From Rhizobium sophorae (GTDB lineage Bacteria; Pseudomonadota; Alphaproteobacteria; Rhizobiales; Rhizobiaceae), in NCBI RefSeq assembly GCF_013087515.1, contig NZ_JABFCN010000022.1, positions 111,856 through 175,855 on the forward strand: a DNA stretch of 64,000 nt. Direction: 5' to 3'. The stretch's first letter is position 1. Each line of letters opens with the position of its first letter. Of this stretch, positions 47,376 through 60,401 are shown in pieces. Position numbers and translations under genes: made by a program. The notes below the pieces were generated by a model. The model was not told the DNA's origin and searched no databases. It saw only the letters and a list, made by a program, of their open reading frames with translations.

Positions 47376-48137
47376 CTAGCGGCCGCCGCTCACATTGAGG
47401 ATCGCGCCGGTTACATAGGAAGCCGAAGGTGACAGAAGATAGAGGATCGCATCCGCCACCTCCTCGGGCGTGCCGGCGCGCTGCATCGGGATCGACGGCG
47501 CCAACTCGCGCGGGCGATCCGGCAAACCGCCGGAGGCATGCAGGTCGGTTTCGATGACGCCGGGCCGTATCGCATTCACGCGAATGCCCTCGGCAGCGAC
47601 CTCACGCGCCAGCCCGACAGTGAAGGTGTCGATCGCTGCCTTCGAAGCGGCATAATCGACATACTGCGTCGCGGAACCGAGAATCGCCGCCATCGACGAG
47701 ATGTTGACGATCGCCCCACCCTTCCCGCCATGCCGGCTCGACATGCGACGTATCGCCTCCGCGGCGCAGAGTATCGAGCCAGTCACATTGACGCGCAGCA
47801 TGCGCTCGATCCGCTCTACCGACATCTCGTCGACGCGCTGGGGATAGTCGACGATGCCGGCATTGTTGACGAGCCCGTCGAGCCGGCCGAAATGCCGGTC
47901 CACTGCCGTAAACATCGAGACGATATCCGCAGCATTGCCGACATCGCCCTGGATCGCCACGGCCTCGCCGCCGGCCTCAGTGATCGAAGCCACGACGGCA
48001 TCCGCGGCTTGGCGGTTGGCGGCGTAATTCACCGCAACACGCCAGCCCTGACGTGCGGCGAGCCGCGCGGCCGCAGCGCCGATACCCCGGCTTCCGCCGG
48101 TAACGAGAACAACAGGTGCATCGCTCATGTCGCACAC
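47376..48137 (-). CDS. Short-chain dehydrogenase/reductase inside the suc-lpdA cluster
   Basis: A 253-residue classical SDR: TGGSRGIG, NNAGIVD, catalytic YVDYAASK and the SPSASYVTGAILNVSGG end. It is similar to glucose dehydrogenase or 3-oxoacyl-ACP reductase types, but the substrate cannot be named. Its start overlaps the end of the secreted-protein gene (48125), so it belongs to the same transcript as sucB and lpdA. Confidence 0.86.
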   Translation of the reverse strand: MCDMSDAPVVLVTGGSRGIGAAAARLAARQGWRVAVNYAANRQAADAVVASITEAGGEAVAIQGDVGNAADIVSMFTAVDRHFGRLDGLVNNAGIVDYPQRVDEMSVERIERMLRVNVTGSILCAAEAIRRMSSRHGGKGGAIVNISSMAAILGSATQYVDYAASKAAIDTFTVGLAREVAAEGIRVNAIRPGVIETDLHASGGLPDRPRELAPSIPMQRAGTPEEVADAILYLLSPSASYVTGAILNVSGGR

Positions 48138-48655
48138 TCCTTAAATGTCAGCACGTCCCAGGGTGCCACCGTAGCCTTGCCCTCGCCCCAGGCGCTGGAT
48201 TCGCGAATGGCGGGACCAAGGCCGGGGAGAACGAGTTTTTCGGCCGCCGCAGCCCCTTCGGGCTGCAGGTTGTCCATCTCGCCCTCGGCATCCATGCCAT
48301 AGACGGCGCCCTGCCAGACCGTGCAGGCATCAAGATCGGCGCCGGTAGCGTCGCCTTCGGGGCAGTTGAACATCAGGATGCCGATGGCGCGCACCGGATC
48401 TTCCGACGGCATGACATAACCGTCCATCACGACGGGTGTCCTGAGTGCGCTGACCTTGAACTGGTTGCTGGCGGCAGCCGATGGAGAATTCAGCGGTGCA
48501 AAACGCAATTCATAGGCACCGTCGCGATCGGCGTAGACAGCCTGCTCCTGCTTGCATTCGGCACCGAAGGTGGAGGCCGGCACAACGAAAAACGCGGCGG
48601 CTGCGATTGCAGCCACGCCTGTCCGTCTCGTCGTGATCCCGCTCCTTCCGCTCAT
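48125..48655 (-). CDS. Secreted protein of unknown function
   Basis: A 176-residue protein with a Tat- or Sec-like signal (RRTGVAAIAAAAFFVVPAST, cut after FGA before ECKQ). The mature part has four cysteines and no domain I recognise. Its start overlaps the DUF4241-like gene by four bases (ATGA) and its end overlaps the SDR by 13 bases, so the three genes form a coupled set between sucB and lpdA. Confidence 0.75.
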   Translation of the reverse strand: MSGRSGITTRRTGVAAIAAAAFFVVPASTFGAECKQEQAVYADRDGAYELRFAPLNSPSAAASNQFKVSALRTPVVMDGYVMPSEDPVRAIGILMFNCPEGDATGADLDACTVWQGAVYGMDAEGEMDNLQPEGAAAAEKLVLPGLGPAIRESSAWGEGKATVAPWDVLTFKECAT

Positions 48656-49401
48656 TGCAGCTTCGGCTCCTTCCGTCCGTCGGCATTCTCGACAACGCTG
48701 AAATCCGTCAGCAGCACCAACGCGCGGCCATCCCTGTCGAGCCCCCAGAAAACCGGATAGAAACCGTCGCCCCAGCCGCTCCAGAACACCGCGACATTGC
48801 CTCGTCGGCCGGCGACCGGCCGGTGCAGCGCATAGATGCCTTTGTTGGCATCGAGGTCCGACGCCAGCACGTCGTCGTAATAGTTGACGTCGGAATCCGG
48901 TTTCTGCGCCTGCACCTGCTCTTCGCGCTCTCCGATCAGATCAGGCGTATCGGCGTCCATGTAACAGCCGAGGCCGGCATCGACGGGATAGCCGAAGATC
49001 TCGCCGTCCTTCAGCGTCGCCGGGTCCTGCCCGGGCAGGACCGCAAGCTCCCAATGATCCGGCTTGCCTTCGGCAAACCGCATGCTGGCGGCGGCGATGC
49101 GCCCGAAGGCCTGGTAGAGCGTCACCGGATAGTCGCCCGGCGCAACCGTTCTCGCGAGCGCCGGACGATCGGGCTGGGCGAGCGGATCGGCCGCAACGAT
49201 GCGTCCCGAGGTCAGCTCGACATTGCCCATGTGGATCACGCCGATCGACCGGCCGGAGAGTTCGGCGTCACCAAGCGTCACCAGCTCGAAATTGCTGCTT
49301 GCCTTGCCGATATCCCAACCGGCGGCAGATGCGGAGACTGGAACATGCGCGGCGGCAGCGCAAAGAAGAAGGCGCGCCGCTCGCATGATCCGGTTCCGCA
49401 T
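48652..49401 (-). CDS. DUF4241-like secreted protein
   Basis: A 249-residue protein with a signal peptide (RAARLLLCAAAAHVPVSASA, cut before AGWDIG). The mature part resembles DUF4241: GDYPVTLYQAFGRIAAASMRF, WELA, then GYPVDAGLGCYMD and a late FWSGWGDGFYPVFWG. Function unknown. It follows sucB by 13 bases on the same strand. Confidence 0.75.
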   Translation of the reverse strand: MRNRIMRAARLLLCAAAAHVPVSASAAGWDIGKASSNFELVTLGDAELSGRSIGVIHMGNVELTSGRIVAADPLAQPDRPALARTVAPGDYPVTLYQAFGRIAAASMRFAEGKPDHWELAVLPGQDPATLKDGEIFGYPVDAGLGCYMDADTPDLIGEREEQVQAQKPDSDVNYYDDVLASDLDANKGIYALHRPVAGRRGNVAVFWSGWGDGFYPVFWGLDRDGRALVLLTDFSVVENADGRKEPKLQ

Positions 49402-49414
49402 CGAAAGCGCTCCC

Positions 49415-50692
<1,278 letters not shown>

Positions 50693-50731
50693 TGTTCAGA
50701 TCCTGATTTCGTGTGTTTTCGTTTATGCGTT

Positions 50732-51040
50732 TCAGACGGCGGGCGGCCGCGAGATGATCGAGGGCATCGGCAGGATATCGAAGCGGAAACCGAAACCGGA
50801 AGCGATGATCGGATCGCCGTCGGCAAGAACCTGCGCCGCCGCCTGATCCTCGACCTCGACGATCGCCATGCCCCAGGCGCCTTCACCCTCGAAGACGGGG
50901 CCGACGATGATCGCCGATCCCGCGAGAGCGTTCCGATGCCAGTATTCGGCATGGCGTTTCATCGCCGCCATTTCCTCCCCGGTCCCGTCATGCGGGAAAG
51001 TGGGGCGCGGCGGCTGCAGTCTCAGAAAGAAATAAGCCAT
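50732..51040 (-). CDS. YciI-like small protein between sucA and sucB
   Basis: A 102-residue YciI/ABM-fold protein (HAEYWHRNALAGSAIIVGPVFE, then WGMAIVEVEDQAAAQVLADGDP). Such proteins are usually small enzymes or accessory folds of unknown role. It starts 15 bases after sucA, with GGGG before its ATG, and ends 39 bases before sucB, so it is an extra gene within the complex operon. Confidence 0.83.
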   Translation of the reverse strand: MAYFFLRLQPPRPTFPHDGTGEEMAAMKRHAEYWHRNALAGSAIIVGPVFEGEGAWGMAIVEVEDQAAAQVLADGDPIIASGFGFRFDILPMPSIISRPPAV

Positions 51041-51055
51041 TGCGCCCCCCTTGTT

Positions 51056-54040
51056 TTAACCGCCCAATGCATCCTCGAGGAATGCGGCGAGCTGCGACAG
51101 ATGCTTGGACATCAGGCCCGTCGCCGGCGAGGCGGCGGCCGGACGGCCGGTATAACGGACGCGCTGGTACTTCGCGTCGATATGGGCGAGCACCCATTCG
51201 AGGAAGGGGTCGATGAACGACCATGCGCCCATGTTCTTCGGCTCTTCCTGGCACCAGACCATCTCGGCATTGCGGAAGCGCGACAGCTCGTTGATCAGCG
51301 CCTTTGCCGGGAACGGATAGAGCTGTTCGACACGCAGGAGATAGATGTCGTCGATGCCGCGCTTTTCACGCTCTTCGAGAAGATCGTAATAGACCTTGCC
51401 GGAGCACATGACGACGCGGCGGATCTTGTTGTCCTTCTGCAGCTTGATCGGACCGTCCTTGATCACCTCGGCATCGTCCCAGAGCAGGCGATGGAAGGCG
51501 GACTCTCCGGCCATTTCGGCAAGCGTCGAGACCGCCCGCTTGTGGCGCAGCAGCGACTTCGGCGTCATCAGGATCAGCGGCTTGCGGAAGTCGCGCTTCA
51601 ACTGCCGGCGCAGGATGTGGAAGTAGTTCGCCGGCGTCGTGACGTTGGCGACCTGCATGTTGTCTTCCGCGCAAAGCTGCAGGAAACGCTCGAGGCGGGC
51701 CGAGGAGTGTTCCGGACCCTGACCTTCATAGCCGTGCGGCAGCAGGCAGACGAGCCCCGACATGCGCAGCCACTTGCGTTCGCCCGACGAGATGAACTGG
51801 TCGAAGACCACCTGCGCGCCGTTGGCGAAATCGCCGAACTGGGCTTCCCAGAGCGTCAGCGCATTCGGGCGGGCAAGCGAATAGCCATATTCGAAACCGA
51901 GCACGGCCTCTTCCGAAAGCATCGAATTGATGACTTCGTAGCGCCCCTGCGTCGGCGAAAGATTGGCGAGCGGGATGTAACGCTCTTCGGTTTCCTGATC
52001 GTAAAGAACCGAGTGGCGCTGCGAGAAGGTGCCGCGTTCGCAATCCTGGCCGGAGAGGCGGATCTTGCTGCCTTCGACGCAGAGTGCGCCGAACGAGAGC
52101 GCTTCGGCCATCGCCCAGTCGATACCCTCGCCGGTGGCGATCATGTTGGCGCGGTTTTCCATGAAGCGCTGGATCGTGCGGTGCGCGTTGAAGCCCGCCG
52201 GGATCTCAGAGAGCTTGCGGCCGATTTCCTTCAGCGTCTTCATCGGCACGGCGGTCTTGCCGCGGCGCTGCTCGTCGGCATTGTCGGCCGTGCGCAGGCC
52301 CGACCACTCGCCGTCCAGCCAGTCGGCCTTGTTCGGCTTGTAGTGTTGGCCGGCCTCGAACTCCTGCTCGAGATGGGCGCGCCAGTCGGCCTTCATCTTC
52401 TCGACTTCACCGTCGGTGAGCAGGCCCTCGGCAATGAGGCGGGCCGCATAGAGCTGCAGCACGGTCTTGTGGGCGCGGATCACCTTGTACATCTTCGGCT
52501 GCGTGAAGGACGGTTCGTCGCCTTCATTGTGGCCGTAGCGGCGGTAGCAGAACAGGTCGAGCACGACCGGCTTATGGAACTTCATGCGGAATTCGGTGGC
52601 GATCTTCGCCCCATAAACCACCGCTTCCGGATCGTCGCCGTTGACGTGCAGGATCGGCGCCTCGATCATCTTGGCGACGTCGGACGGATAAGGCGACGAG
52701 CGCGAGAAGGCCGGGTTTGTCGTGAAGCCGATCTGGTTGTTGATGATCACATGCATGGTGCCGGCGACGCGGTGACCGCGCAGACCGGAAAGGCCGAGGA
52801 TTTCGGCAATGACACCCTGGCCGGCAAAGGCCGCGTCGCCGTGGATCAGCAGCGGCAGCACTTTGGCGCGTTCGGAAAGCGGGATGATGTCGCCGTCCCA
52901 GACGGTGGCATTCATGTCCTGCTTGGCGCGGGCCTTGCCCATGACGACGGGATCGACGATTTCGAGATGCGACGGGTTCGCCGTCAGCGAAACGTGGATC
53001 TTGTTGCCGTCGAATTCGCGGTCGGAGGAAGCGCCGAGATGATACTTGACGTCACCCGAGCCCTCGACTTCGTCAGGAGCAGCCGAGCCGCCCTTGAACT
53101 CATGGAAGATCGCCCGGTGCGGCTTGCCCATGACCTGGGAGAGCACGTTCAGGCGGCCGCGATGGGCCATGCCGAACACGGCTTCCTTGAGGCCGAGATG
53201 GCCGCCGCGCTTGAGGATCTGTTCCAGCGCCGGGATCAGCGATTCGCCGCCGTCGAGGCCGAAACGCTTCGTGCCCTTGAACTTGACGTCGAGGAACTGC
53301 TCGTAGCCTTCAGCTTCGACGAGCTTGGCCAAGATCGCCTTCTTGCCTTCCGGTGTGAAGGCCACGCCTTTGTCCGGTCCTTCGATGCGTTCCTGGATCC
53401 AGGCCTTCTCTTCCGGATTGGAGATATGCATGAATTCGACGCCGAGCGTCGAGCAATAGGTTCGCTCGAGGATTTCGATCATCTCGCGGATGGTCGCGTA
53501 TTCCAGGCCGAGCACATTGTCGATGAAGATCTTGCGGTCGTAATCGGCGGCCGTGAAGCCGTAATTCTCCGCCGACAGCTCGCGATAGTCGTCGACCGGA
53601 GCGGCGATGCCGAGCGGGTCGAGCTTGGCATGCAGGTGGCCGCGCATGCGGTAGGCGCGGATCATCATGATGGCGCGCACGGAATCGCGCGTCGCCTGCA
53701 ACACCTCGGTGCTGTCGGCAGGCTTGCCCTCAGCTTCGGCCTTGGCCTTGACCTTGGTCTCGATCACCTTCTCGACGATGCCCCAGTCGCCATCGAGAGC
53801 CGATACCAGATCGCCGCTTGCCTGAAGCGGCCAGTTCTTCTTGCGCCAGGAAGCGCCCTTGGCCGCCTTCTTCACATCGTTCGGATCGTCTTCCAGCGCC
53901 TTGAAGAAGGACCGCCACTGATCGTCGACCGAATTGGGATCGTCTTCATAACAGGCGTAAAGCTGCTCGATATAGGCAGCGTTGGCGCCATCCAGAAACG
54001 AGGTGATCTGAAACTGCTCGTTGGCTTCTTGCCGTGCCAT
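51056..54040 (-). CDS. sucA: 2-oxoglutarate dehydrogenase E1
   Basis: A 994-residue thiamine-diphosphate-dependent E1. The N-terminal E2-binding region SFLDGANAAYIEQLYACYED is present. The HRGRLNVL and HGDAAFAGQG segments line the ThDP site, and the transketolase-like C-terminal half carries SGEGIDWAMAE-type and LSGQDCERGTFSQRH motifs. The start is set at ATG 54040 (MARQEANEQF); upstream codons to 54139 are not family-like. It lies 171 bases after sucD. Confidence 0.97.
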   Translation of the reverse strand: MARQEANEQFQITSFLDGANAAYIEQLYACYEDDPNSVDDQWRSFFKALEDDPNDVKKAAKGASWRKKNWPLQASGDLVSALDGDWGIVEKVIETKVKAKAEAEGKPADSTEVLQATRDSVRAIMMIRAYRMRGHLHAKLDPLGIAAPVDDYRELSAENYGFTAADYDRKIFIDNVLGLEYATIREMIEILERTYCSTLGVEFMHISNPEEKAWIQERIEGPDKGVAFTPEGKKAILAKLVEAEGYEQFLDVKFKGTKRFGLDGGESLIPALEQILKRGGHLGLKEAVFGMAHRGRLNVLSQVMGKPHRAIFHEFKGGSAAPDEVEGSGDVKYHLGASSDREFDGNKIHVSLTANPSHLEIVDPVVMGKARAKQDMNATVWDGDIIPLSERAKVLPLLIHGDAAFAGQGVIAEILGLSGLRGHRVAGTMHVIINNQIGFTTNPAFSRSSPYPSDVAKMIEAPILHVNGDDPEAVVYGAKIATEFRMKFHKPVVLDLFCYRRYGHNEGDEPSFTQPKMYKVIRAHKTVLQLYAARLIAEGLLTDGEVEKMKADWRAHLEQEFEAGQHYKPNKADWLDGEWSGLRTADNADEQRRGKTAVPMKTLKEIGRKLSEIPAGFNAHRTIQRFMENRANMIATGEGIDWAMAEALSFGALCVEGSKIRLSGQDCERGTFSQRHSVLYDQETEERYIPLANLSPTQGRYEVINSMLSEEAVLGFEYGYSLARPNALTLWEAQFGDFANGAQVVFDQFISSGERKWLRMSGLVCLLPHGYEGQGPEHSSARLERFLQLCAEDNMQVANVTTPANYFHILRRQLKRDFRKPLILMTPKSLLRHKRAVSTLAEMAGESAFHRLLWDDAEVIKDGPIKLQKDNKIRRVVMCSGKVYYDLLEEREKRGIDDIYLLRVEQLYPFPAKALINELSRFRNAEMVWCQEEPKNMGAWSFIDPFLEWVLAHIDAKYQRVRYTGRPAAASPATGLMSKHLSQLAAFLEDALGG

Positions 54041-54211
54041 GGTGATATGCGGACGCTTCCGTCCGCCTCCTGACTTTGATGAATTTGCCGGCTTGACGGC
54101 CGGCTGTCGCATTCCGATTGCCGCCTGTCCGCGGCGCATCTGCTGTCTCGTGTTGTCGAGGCCGGGCGGAAGGCGCAGATGCCGTTCCTCCGCCCGGTCT
54201 ATATAGGTGGC

Positions 54212-55114
54212 TTAGCCCTTGAGGACTTCAACCAGCGTCTTGCCGAGGCGGGCCGGAGAGGGCGATACCTTGATGCCTGCCGATTCCATCGCCGCGATCT
54301 TCGATTCCGCATCGCCCTTGCCGCCGGAAACCACAGCGCCGGCATGGCCCATGGTGCGGCCCTTCGGCGCCGTACGACCGGCAATGAAGCCGGCCATCGG
54401 CTTCTTGCGGCCCTTCTTGGCTTCGTCCTTGAGGAACTGCGCTGCGTCTTCTTCAGCCGCACCACCGATTTCGCCGATCATGATGATCGACTGGGTGGCT
54501 TCATCGGCCAGGAACATTTCCAGGACGTCGATGAACTCGGTGCCCTTGACTGGGTCGCCGCCGATGCCGACGGCCGTCGTCTGGCCGAGACCTTCATTGG
54601 AGGTCTGGAACACGGCTTCATAGGTCAGCGTCCCCGAGCGGGAAACGATACCGACCGAACCCTTGCGGAAGATCGAACCCGGCATGATGCCGATCTTGCA
54701 CTCTTCCGGCGTCATGATACCCGGGCAGTTCGGACCGAGCAGGCGCGACTTGGAGCGGTCGAGACGAGCCTTGACCCGCACCATGTCCATGACCGGTATG
54801 CCTTCGGTGATGCAGGTGATGAACGGGATCTCGGCGTCGATCGCTTCGATGATCGCATCAGCGGCTCCTGCCGGCGGAACGTAGATGACCGTCGCGTTGG
54901 CGCCGGTCTTTTCCTTGCCCTCGGCAACGGTTGCAAAGATCGGCAGGCTTTCGCCCTTTGCGCCGGTCCAGGTTTCGCCACCCTTCTTCGGATGGATACC
55001 GCCGACCATCTGCGTGCCGTAGTAAGCAAGCGCCTGTTCGGTGTGGAACGTGCCGGTCTTGCCGGTCAGCCCCTGAACGAGGACCTTGGTGTCTTTATTG
55101 ACGAGAATAGACAT
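54212..55114 (-). CDS. sucD: Succinyl-CoA synthetase alpha subunit
   Basis: A 300-residue ligase subunit with CoA-binding [15 protein letters not shown] at the N-terminus and the phospho-histidine in [16 protein letters not shown]. With SucC it makes succinate, CoA and a nucleoside triphosphate. ATG 55114 (MSILVNK) gives the standard length. It is 19 bases after sucC. Confidence 0.97.
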   Translation of the reverse strand: MSILVNKDTKVLVQGLTGKTGTFHTEQALAYYGTQMVGGIHPKKGGETWTGAKGESLPIFATVAEGKEKTGANATVIYVPPAGAADAIIEAIDAEIPFITCITEGIPVMDMVRVKARLDRSKSRLLGPNCPGIMTPEECKIGIMPGSIFRKGSVGIVSRSGTLTYEAVFQTSNEGLGQTTAVGIGGDPVKGTEFIDVLEMFLADEATQSIIMIGEIGGAAEEDAAQFLKDEAKKGRKKPMAGFIAGRTAPKGRTMGHAGAVVSGGKGDAESKIAAMESAGIKVSPSPARLGKTLVEVLKG

Positions 55115-55133
55115 TCTTTCAGATCCCTCAAAA

Positions 55134-56327
<1,194 letters not shown>

Positions 56328-56363
56328 GGGTGTATCCCTGTTTCGATTACTTCAGCCCAGCGA

Positions 56364-57407
<1,044 letters not shown>

Positions 57408-57502
57408 CTAAAAATGGCAATCCATTAATTTTGATGCAGCATTTTCAATCGTTTAGATACAAAAATTCTTACGTAAACGTAAGGTATTCTGTCACCAAAT
57501 TG

Positions 57503-58666
57503 TTACTCTGCGGCGCGTTTTTCATGGTGCAGCGCAAGATATTCCGCACTGCGCATTTCGAACAGTCGCGATGCCGTGCGGTCGAATTCGAAGCCCTCGG
57601 TACCGCGGCGGTGCAGCAGCAGTTCCTCCGGCATGGCCGCCGCGGAAATGTAAAGCCGCACGGCATGATCGTAGAACGTATCGACAAGAATGATAAACCG
57701 TTTGATCTGGTTCCGCTTTTCCGGCCCGAGCAACGGAATGTGATCGAGGAAGACCGTATCGAAACGCTCGGCGATGGCCAGGAAGTCGACCGCCCCGAGC
57801 GGTTTGTCGCAAAGATCGGCGAAAGAGAAGCGCGCCATGCGGTCGACGGCGAGAGGCACATGGATGTGGCGCCCCTTCATCGGAATATCCAGCGGTTGCG
57901 CCTTGCGCCCATGCAGCGCCTGCGTCCATGACGCATCCATTGCCATGTCGTTATGCTCGTTGATCGGCACCAGATAGACCGGCTGGCTGCTCAGCTTCTC
58001 CATCCGGTAGTCGGTCGGCGAATCCAGCGTGACGACATCGACATGCTGCTTGAGCAAGTCGACGAAGGGCAGGAAGAGGCCGCGATTGAGACCATCCCGG
58101 TAGAGATTGTCGGGCTCGACGTTCGAGGTCGCGACCAGCACGCATCCGCGCGCGAAAAGCTCGGAGAACAGCCGCGACAGGATCATCGCATCGGCGATGT
58201 CGGTGACCGTGAATTCGTCGAAGCAGAGCAGTTGTGCCTCGTCGTAGAGCGCTGCGGCGACCGGCGGCATCGGATCGGCCTGCCTGGTCTCGCCGTTCTT
58301 GAGCTTCAGCCGGTGCGCCGCGATGCGATTGTGCACATCTGCCATGAATTCGTGGAAATGCGCCCGGCGTTTCTTCCTGCACGGCGCCAAGGCGAAAAAC
58401 ATGTCCATCAGCATGGTCTTGCCCCGCCCGACGCTGCCGTGGATATAAAGCCCCTTGATGCCGTCGGCGGATTTCTTCTTGGCGGCAAACAGCCAGCCGA
58501 GCGCGCTCGATTTTGCCGCCGGTCGCCGCTGCTTCAGCCCGGCGAGCACCCGGTCCAGGCTCTTTGCCACGTCCATCTGGGCGGAATCGACCTGGAGCGC
58601 GCCCGATGCGGTCAGCGCTTTAAGCTGTTCGCAGACGCTGAGCGCATAATCCGGCATTGGTTGCAT
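57503..58666 (-). CDS. zapE: AFG1-family ATPase, cell division protein ZapE-like
   Basis: A 387-residue AAA-type P-loop ATPase with Walker A GSVGRGKTMLMD and Walker B LLCFDEFTVTDIADAMIL. The family includes bacterial ZapE, which acts on the Z ring, and mitochondrial AFG1/LACE1. It stands 176 bases upstream of mdh on the same strand; this zapE-mdh neighbourhood is common in alphaproteobacteria. Confidence 0.92.
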   Translation of the reverse strand: MQPMPDYALSVCEQLKALTASGALQVDSAQMDVAKSLDRVLAGLKQRRPAAKSSALGWLFAAKKKSADGIKGLYIHGSVGRGKTMLMDMFFALAPCRKKRRAHFHEFMADVHNRIAAHRLKLKNGETRQADPMPPVAAALYDEAQLLCFDEFTVTDIADAMILSRLFSELFARGCVLVATSNVEPDNLYRDGLNRGLFLPFVDLLKQHVDVVTLDSPTDYRMEKLSSQPVYLVPINEHNDMAMDASWTQALHGRKAQPLDIPMKGRHIHVPLAVDRMARFSFADLCDKPLGAVDFLAIAERFDTVFLDHIPLLGPEKRNQIKRFIILVDTFYDHAVRLYISAAAMPEELLLHRRGTEGFEFDRTASRLFEMRSAEYLALHHEKRAAE

Positions 58667-58713
58667 AAGGGCATATCCGCCTGTCAGTCAACGGCGGAGA
58701 CCCGCCGGAACAT

Positions 58714-59229
58714 TTACCGGCTCAGACTGATCGACTGACCTGTGCTCGTCTGTCCCTCGAAGCGGTTGTCGGCCGTCTTGTAGACGCTGCCGAGCTGGTT
58801 GCCCGAGCGGTCCTTGAGCAGCACCTGCTTGCCGGCGACCTCCCAGGAGCCCATCGCCGTCAGTTCGCCGACGCAGCCACGCGTTCCGCCGCGCGAACCG
58901 CTGCCGAGATTGGTGAGCGTCAGGAACATGTCGCAGCTGCCGTTGACACGCCAGCTTCCGACCATCGATTCCTTGGTGATATCGAGCGCATTGGCGGCCA
59001 TTGCGCCAGGCTGGGCACCCGGCATCGGCGACGCCGACGCCGGCGCGGCCGGAAACTGCGAGCTGCCGGTCGGTGGGGGAAGCTGCCCGCCCTGCACCGA
59101 GGGAACCGGCTGCGCCGTCAACGGCGCCGGGCCGGCACTGGCGTTGGAGCTGTAATCATATGCCGTACGCTGACAACCGGCTAGCGACAGAACCACCACC
59201 AGACCTGTCATCGCATATCGCAACTGCAT
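58714..59229 (-). CDS. Lipoprotein with AprI/Inh protease-inhibitor-like domain
   Basis: A 171-residue outer-membrane lipoprotein. The lipobox LSLAGC ends a short signal peptide. A Pro/Ala-rich spacer (about 25-75) leads to an Inh-like beta-barrel domain ([17 protein letters not shown] ... GCVGEL) with a cysteine pair. It resembles Brucella Omp19. Three tandem ATGs follow AGGAG; the third (59229) has the best spacing. Confidence 0.8.
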   Translation of the reverse strand: MQLRYAMTGLVVVLSLAGCQRTAYDYSSNASAGPAPLTAQPVPSVQGGQLPPPTGSSQFPAAPASASPMPGAQPGAMAANALDITKESMVGSWRVNGSCDMFLTLTNLGSGSRGGTRGCVGELTAMGSWEVAGKQVLLKDRSGNQLGSVYKTADNRFEGQTSTGQSISLSR

Positions 59230-59280
59230 CATCATACTCCTGAATTCGGCCTTCGCCGTAGAGAAACGGGCGTGAGACAA

Positions 59281-59603
59281 GTCCGATTATCGTAATTCGC
59301 TTTGGTTAATCAAGTCGGGCGGCATAAATTGCCCGTGACAACAACTAACCGAAAAACGATACAGTTCAACTGTCCCGCTGCAAAACTTCCTGCACATAGA
59401 ATTTGTCAGCAAGGTGTTGCGCGCGTTCATCTCTGTCAGGATCCCTGTCGAACTCGTGCAATATCCCGGAATAGCGCTCCAGCGCACCCTGCAGAAGAAT
59501 TGCACCAGCACCGATGCGTCGCACACCGAGGCAAGCCACGAGCTGATCTCGGTGACGGCTTCGAGATCGAAGCCGTCTATCCCGCCATCGGTACCGAGGC
59601 TGA
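59281..59603. other. Region downstream of sdhB holding a frame-disrupted small gene
   Basis: The left part (59281-59365) shows nothing clear apart from AT-rich sequence. The right part has protein-like minus-strand reading frames described in the pseudogene entry. The plus-strand frames here (59302-59712) have no family features. Confidence 0.5.
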
Positions 59604-59607
59604 TCAA
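59366..59607 (-). pseudogene. Probable frame-disrupted small gene after sdhB
   Basis: Two minus-strand frames look like the halves of one protein of about 80 residues. The first, from TTG 59607 overlapping the sdhB stop (TTGA), reads [20 protein letters not shown] and on. The second, one frame away, ends GALERYSGILHEFDRDPDRD ... DKFYVQEVLQRDS before a TGA at 59366. Both are rich in helix-forming residues and biased like coding sequence, and the switch would fall near 59490-59510. A single-base indel is the simplest reading. Alternatively, only the second frame is real, starting at a GTG near 59536. Confidence 0.35.
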
Positions 59608-60383
59608 ACCCGGCGCTCGACCATCATCTTCTTGATTTCGGCGATCGCCTTGGCCGGGTTGAGGCCCTTCGGGCAGGTCTGCGCGCAGTTCATGATCGTA
59701 TGGCAGCGATAGAGGCGGAACGGATCCTCGAGATTGTCGAGGCGCTCGCCGGTCGCCTCGTCTCTGGAATCGATCAGCCAGCGATAGGCCTGCAGCAGAA
59801 CGGCCGGACCGAGATAGCGGTCGCCATTCCACCAATAGCTCGGACAGGAGGTCGAGCAGCAGGCGCAGAGGATGCATTCATAGAGGCCGTCCAGCTTCTG
59901 CCGGTCCTCGTGGCTCTGCTTCCATTCCTTGGCCGGCGCCGGCGACACCGTCTTCAGCCACGGCTCGATCGAACGATGCTGGGCATAGAAGTTGGTGAGG
60001 TCCGGAACCAGATCCTTGACGACGGGCAGATGCGGCAGCGGATAGATCTTCACCGCACCCTTGATATCGTCGAGGCCCTTGGTGCAGGCGAGCGTGTTGG
60101 TGCCGTCGATATTCATCGCGCAGGACCCGCAGATGCCCTCGCGACAGGAACGGCGCAGCGTCAGCGTCGGGTCGATCTTGTTCTTGATGTAGAGCAGACC
60201 GTCGAGCACCATCGGCCCGCAATCGTCGACATCGATGTAGAAGGTATCGATCGACGGGTTCTGACCGTCATCCGGGCTCCAGCGGTAGACGCGGAACTCG
60301 CGGGTGTTCGTCGCACCCGCCGGCTTCGGCCAGACCTTGCCTTCGCGCATCTGAGAATTCTTGGGTAGAGCGAGTTCAACCAT
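59604..60383 (-). CDS. sdhB: Succinate dehydrogenase iron-sulfur subunit
   Basis: A 259-residue subunit with three clusters: [2Fe-2S] in [15 protein letters not shown] plus a later Cys, [4Fe-4S] in [16 protein letters not shown] and [3Fe-4S] in [17 protein letters not shown]. It carries electrons from SdhA to quinone. It follows sdhA by 18 bases. Confidence 0.97.
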   Translation of the reverse strand: MVELALPKNSQMREGKVWPKPAGATNTREFRVYRWSPDDGQNPSIDTFYIDVDDCGPMVLDGLLYIKNKIDPTLTLRRSCREGICGSCAMNIDGTNTLACTKGLDDIKGAVKIYPLPHLPVVKDLVPDLTNFYAQHRSIEPWLKTVSPAPAKEWKQSHEDRQKLDGLYECILCACCSTSCPSYWWNGDRYLGPAVLLQAYRWLIDSRDEATGERLDNLEDPFRLYRCHTIMNCAQTCPKGLNPAKAIAEIKKMMVERRV

Positions 60384-60401
60384 GTCCGGTTCCTCTTGAG
60401 A

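Noticed and set aside
59302..59712. 136-codon plus-strand frame after the sdh genes
   Set aside because: It runs into sdhB on the opposite strand and has no ribosome binding site or family features; the minus-strand frames look more protein-like.
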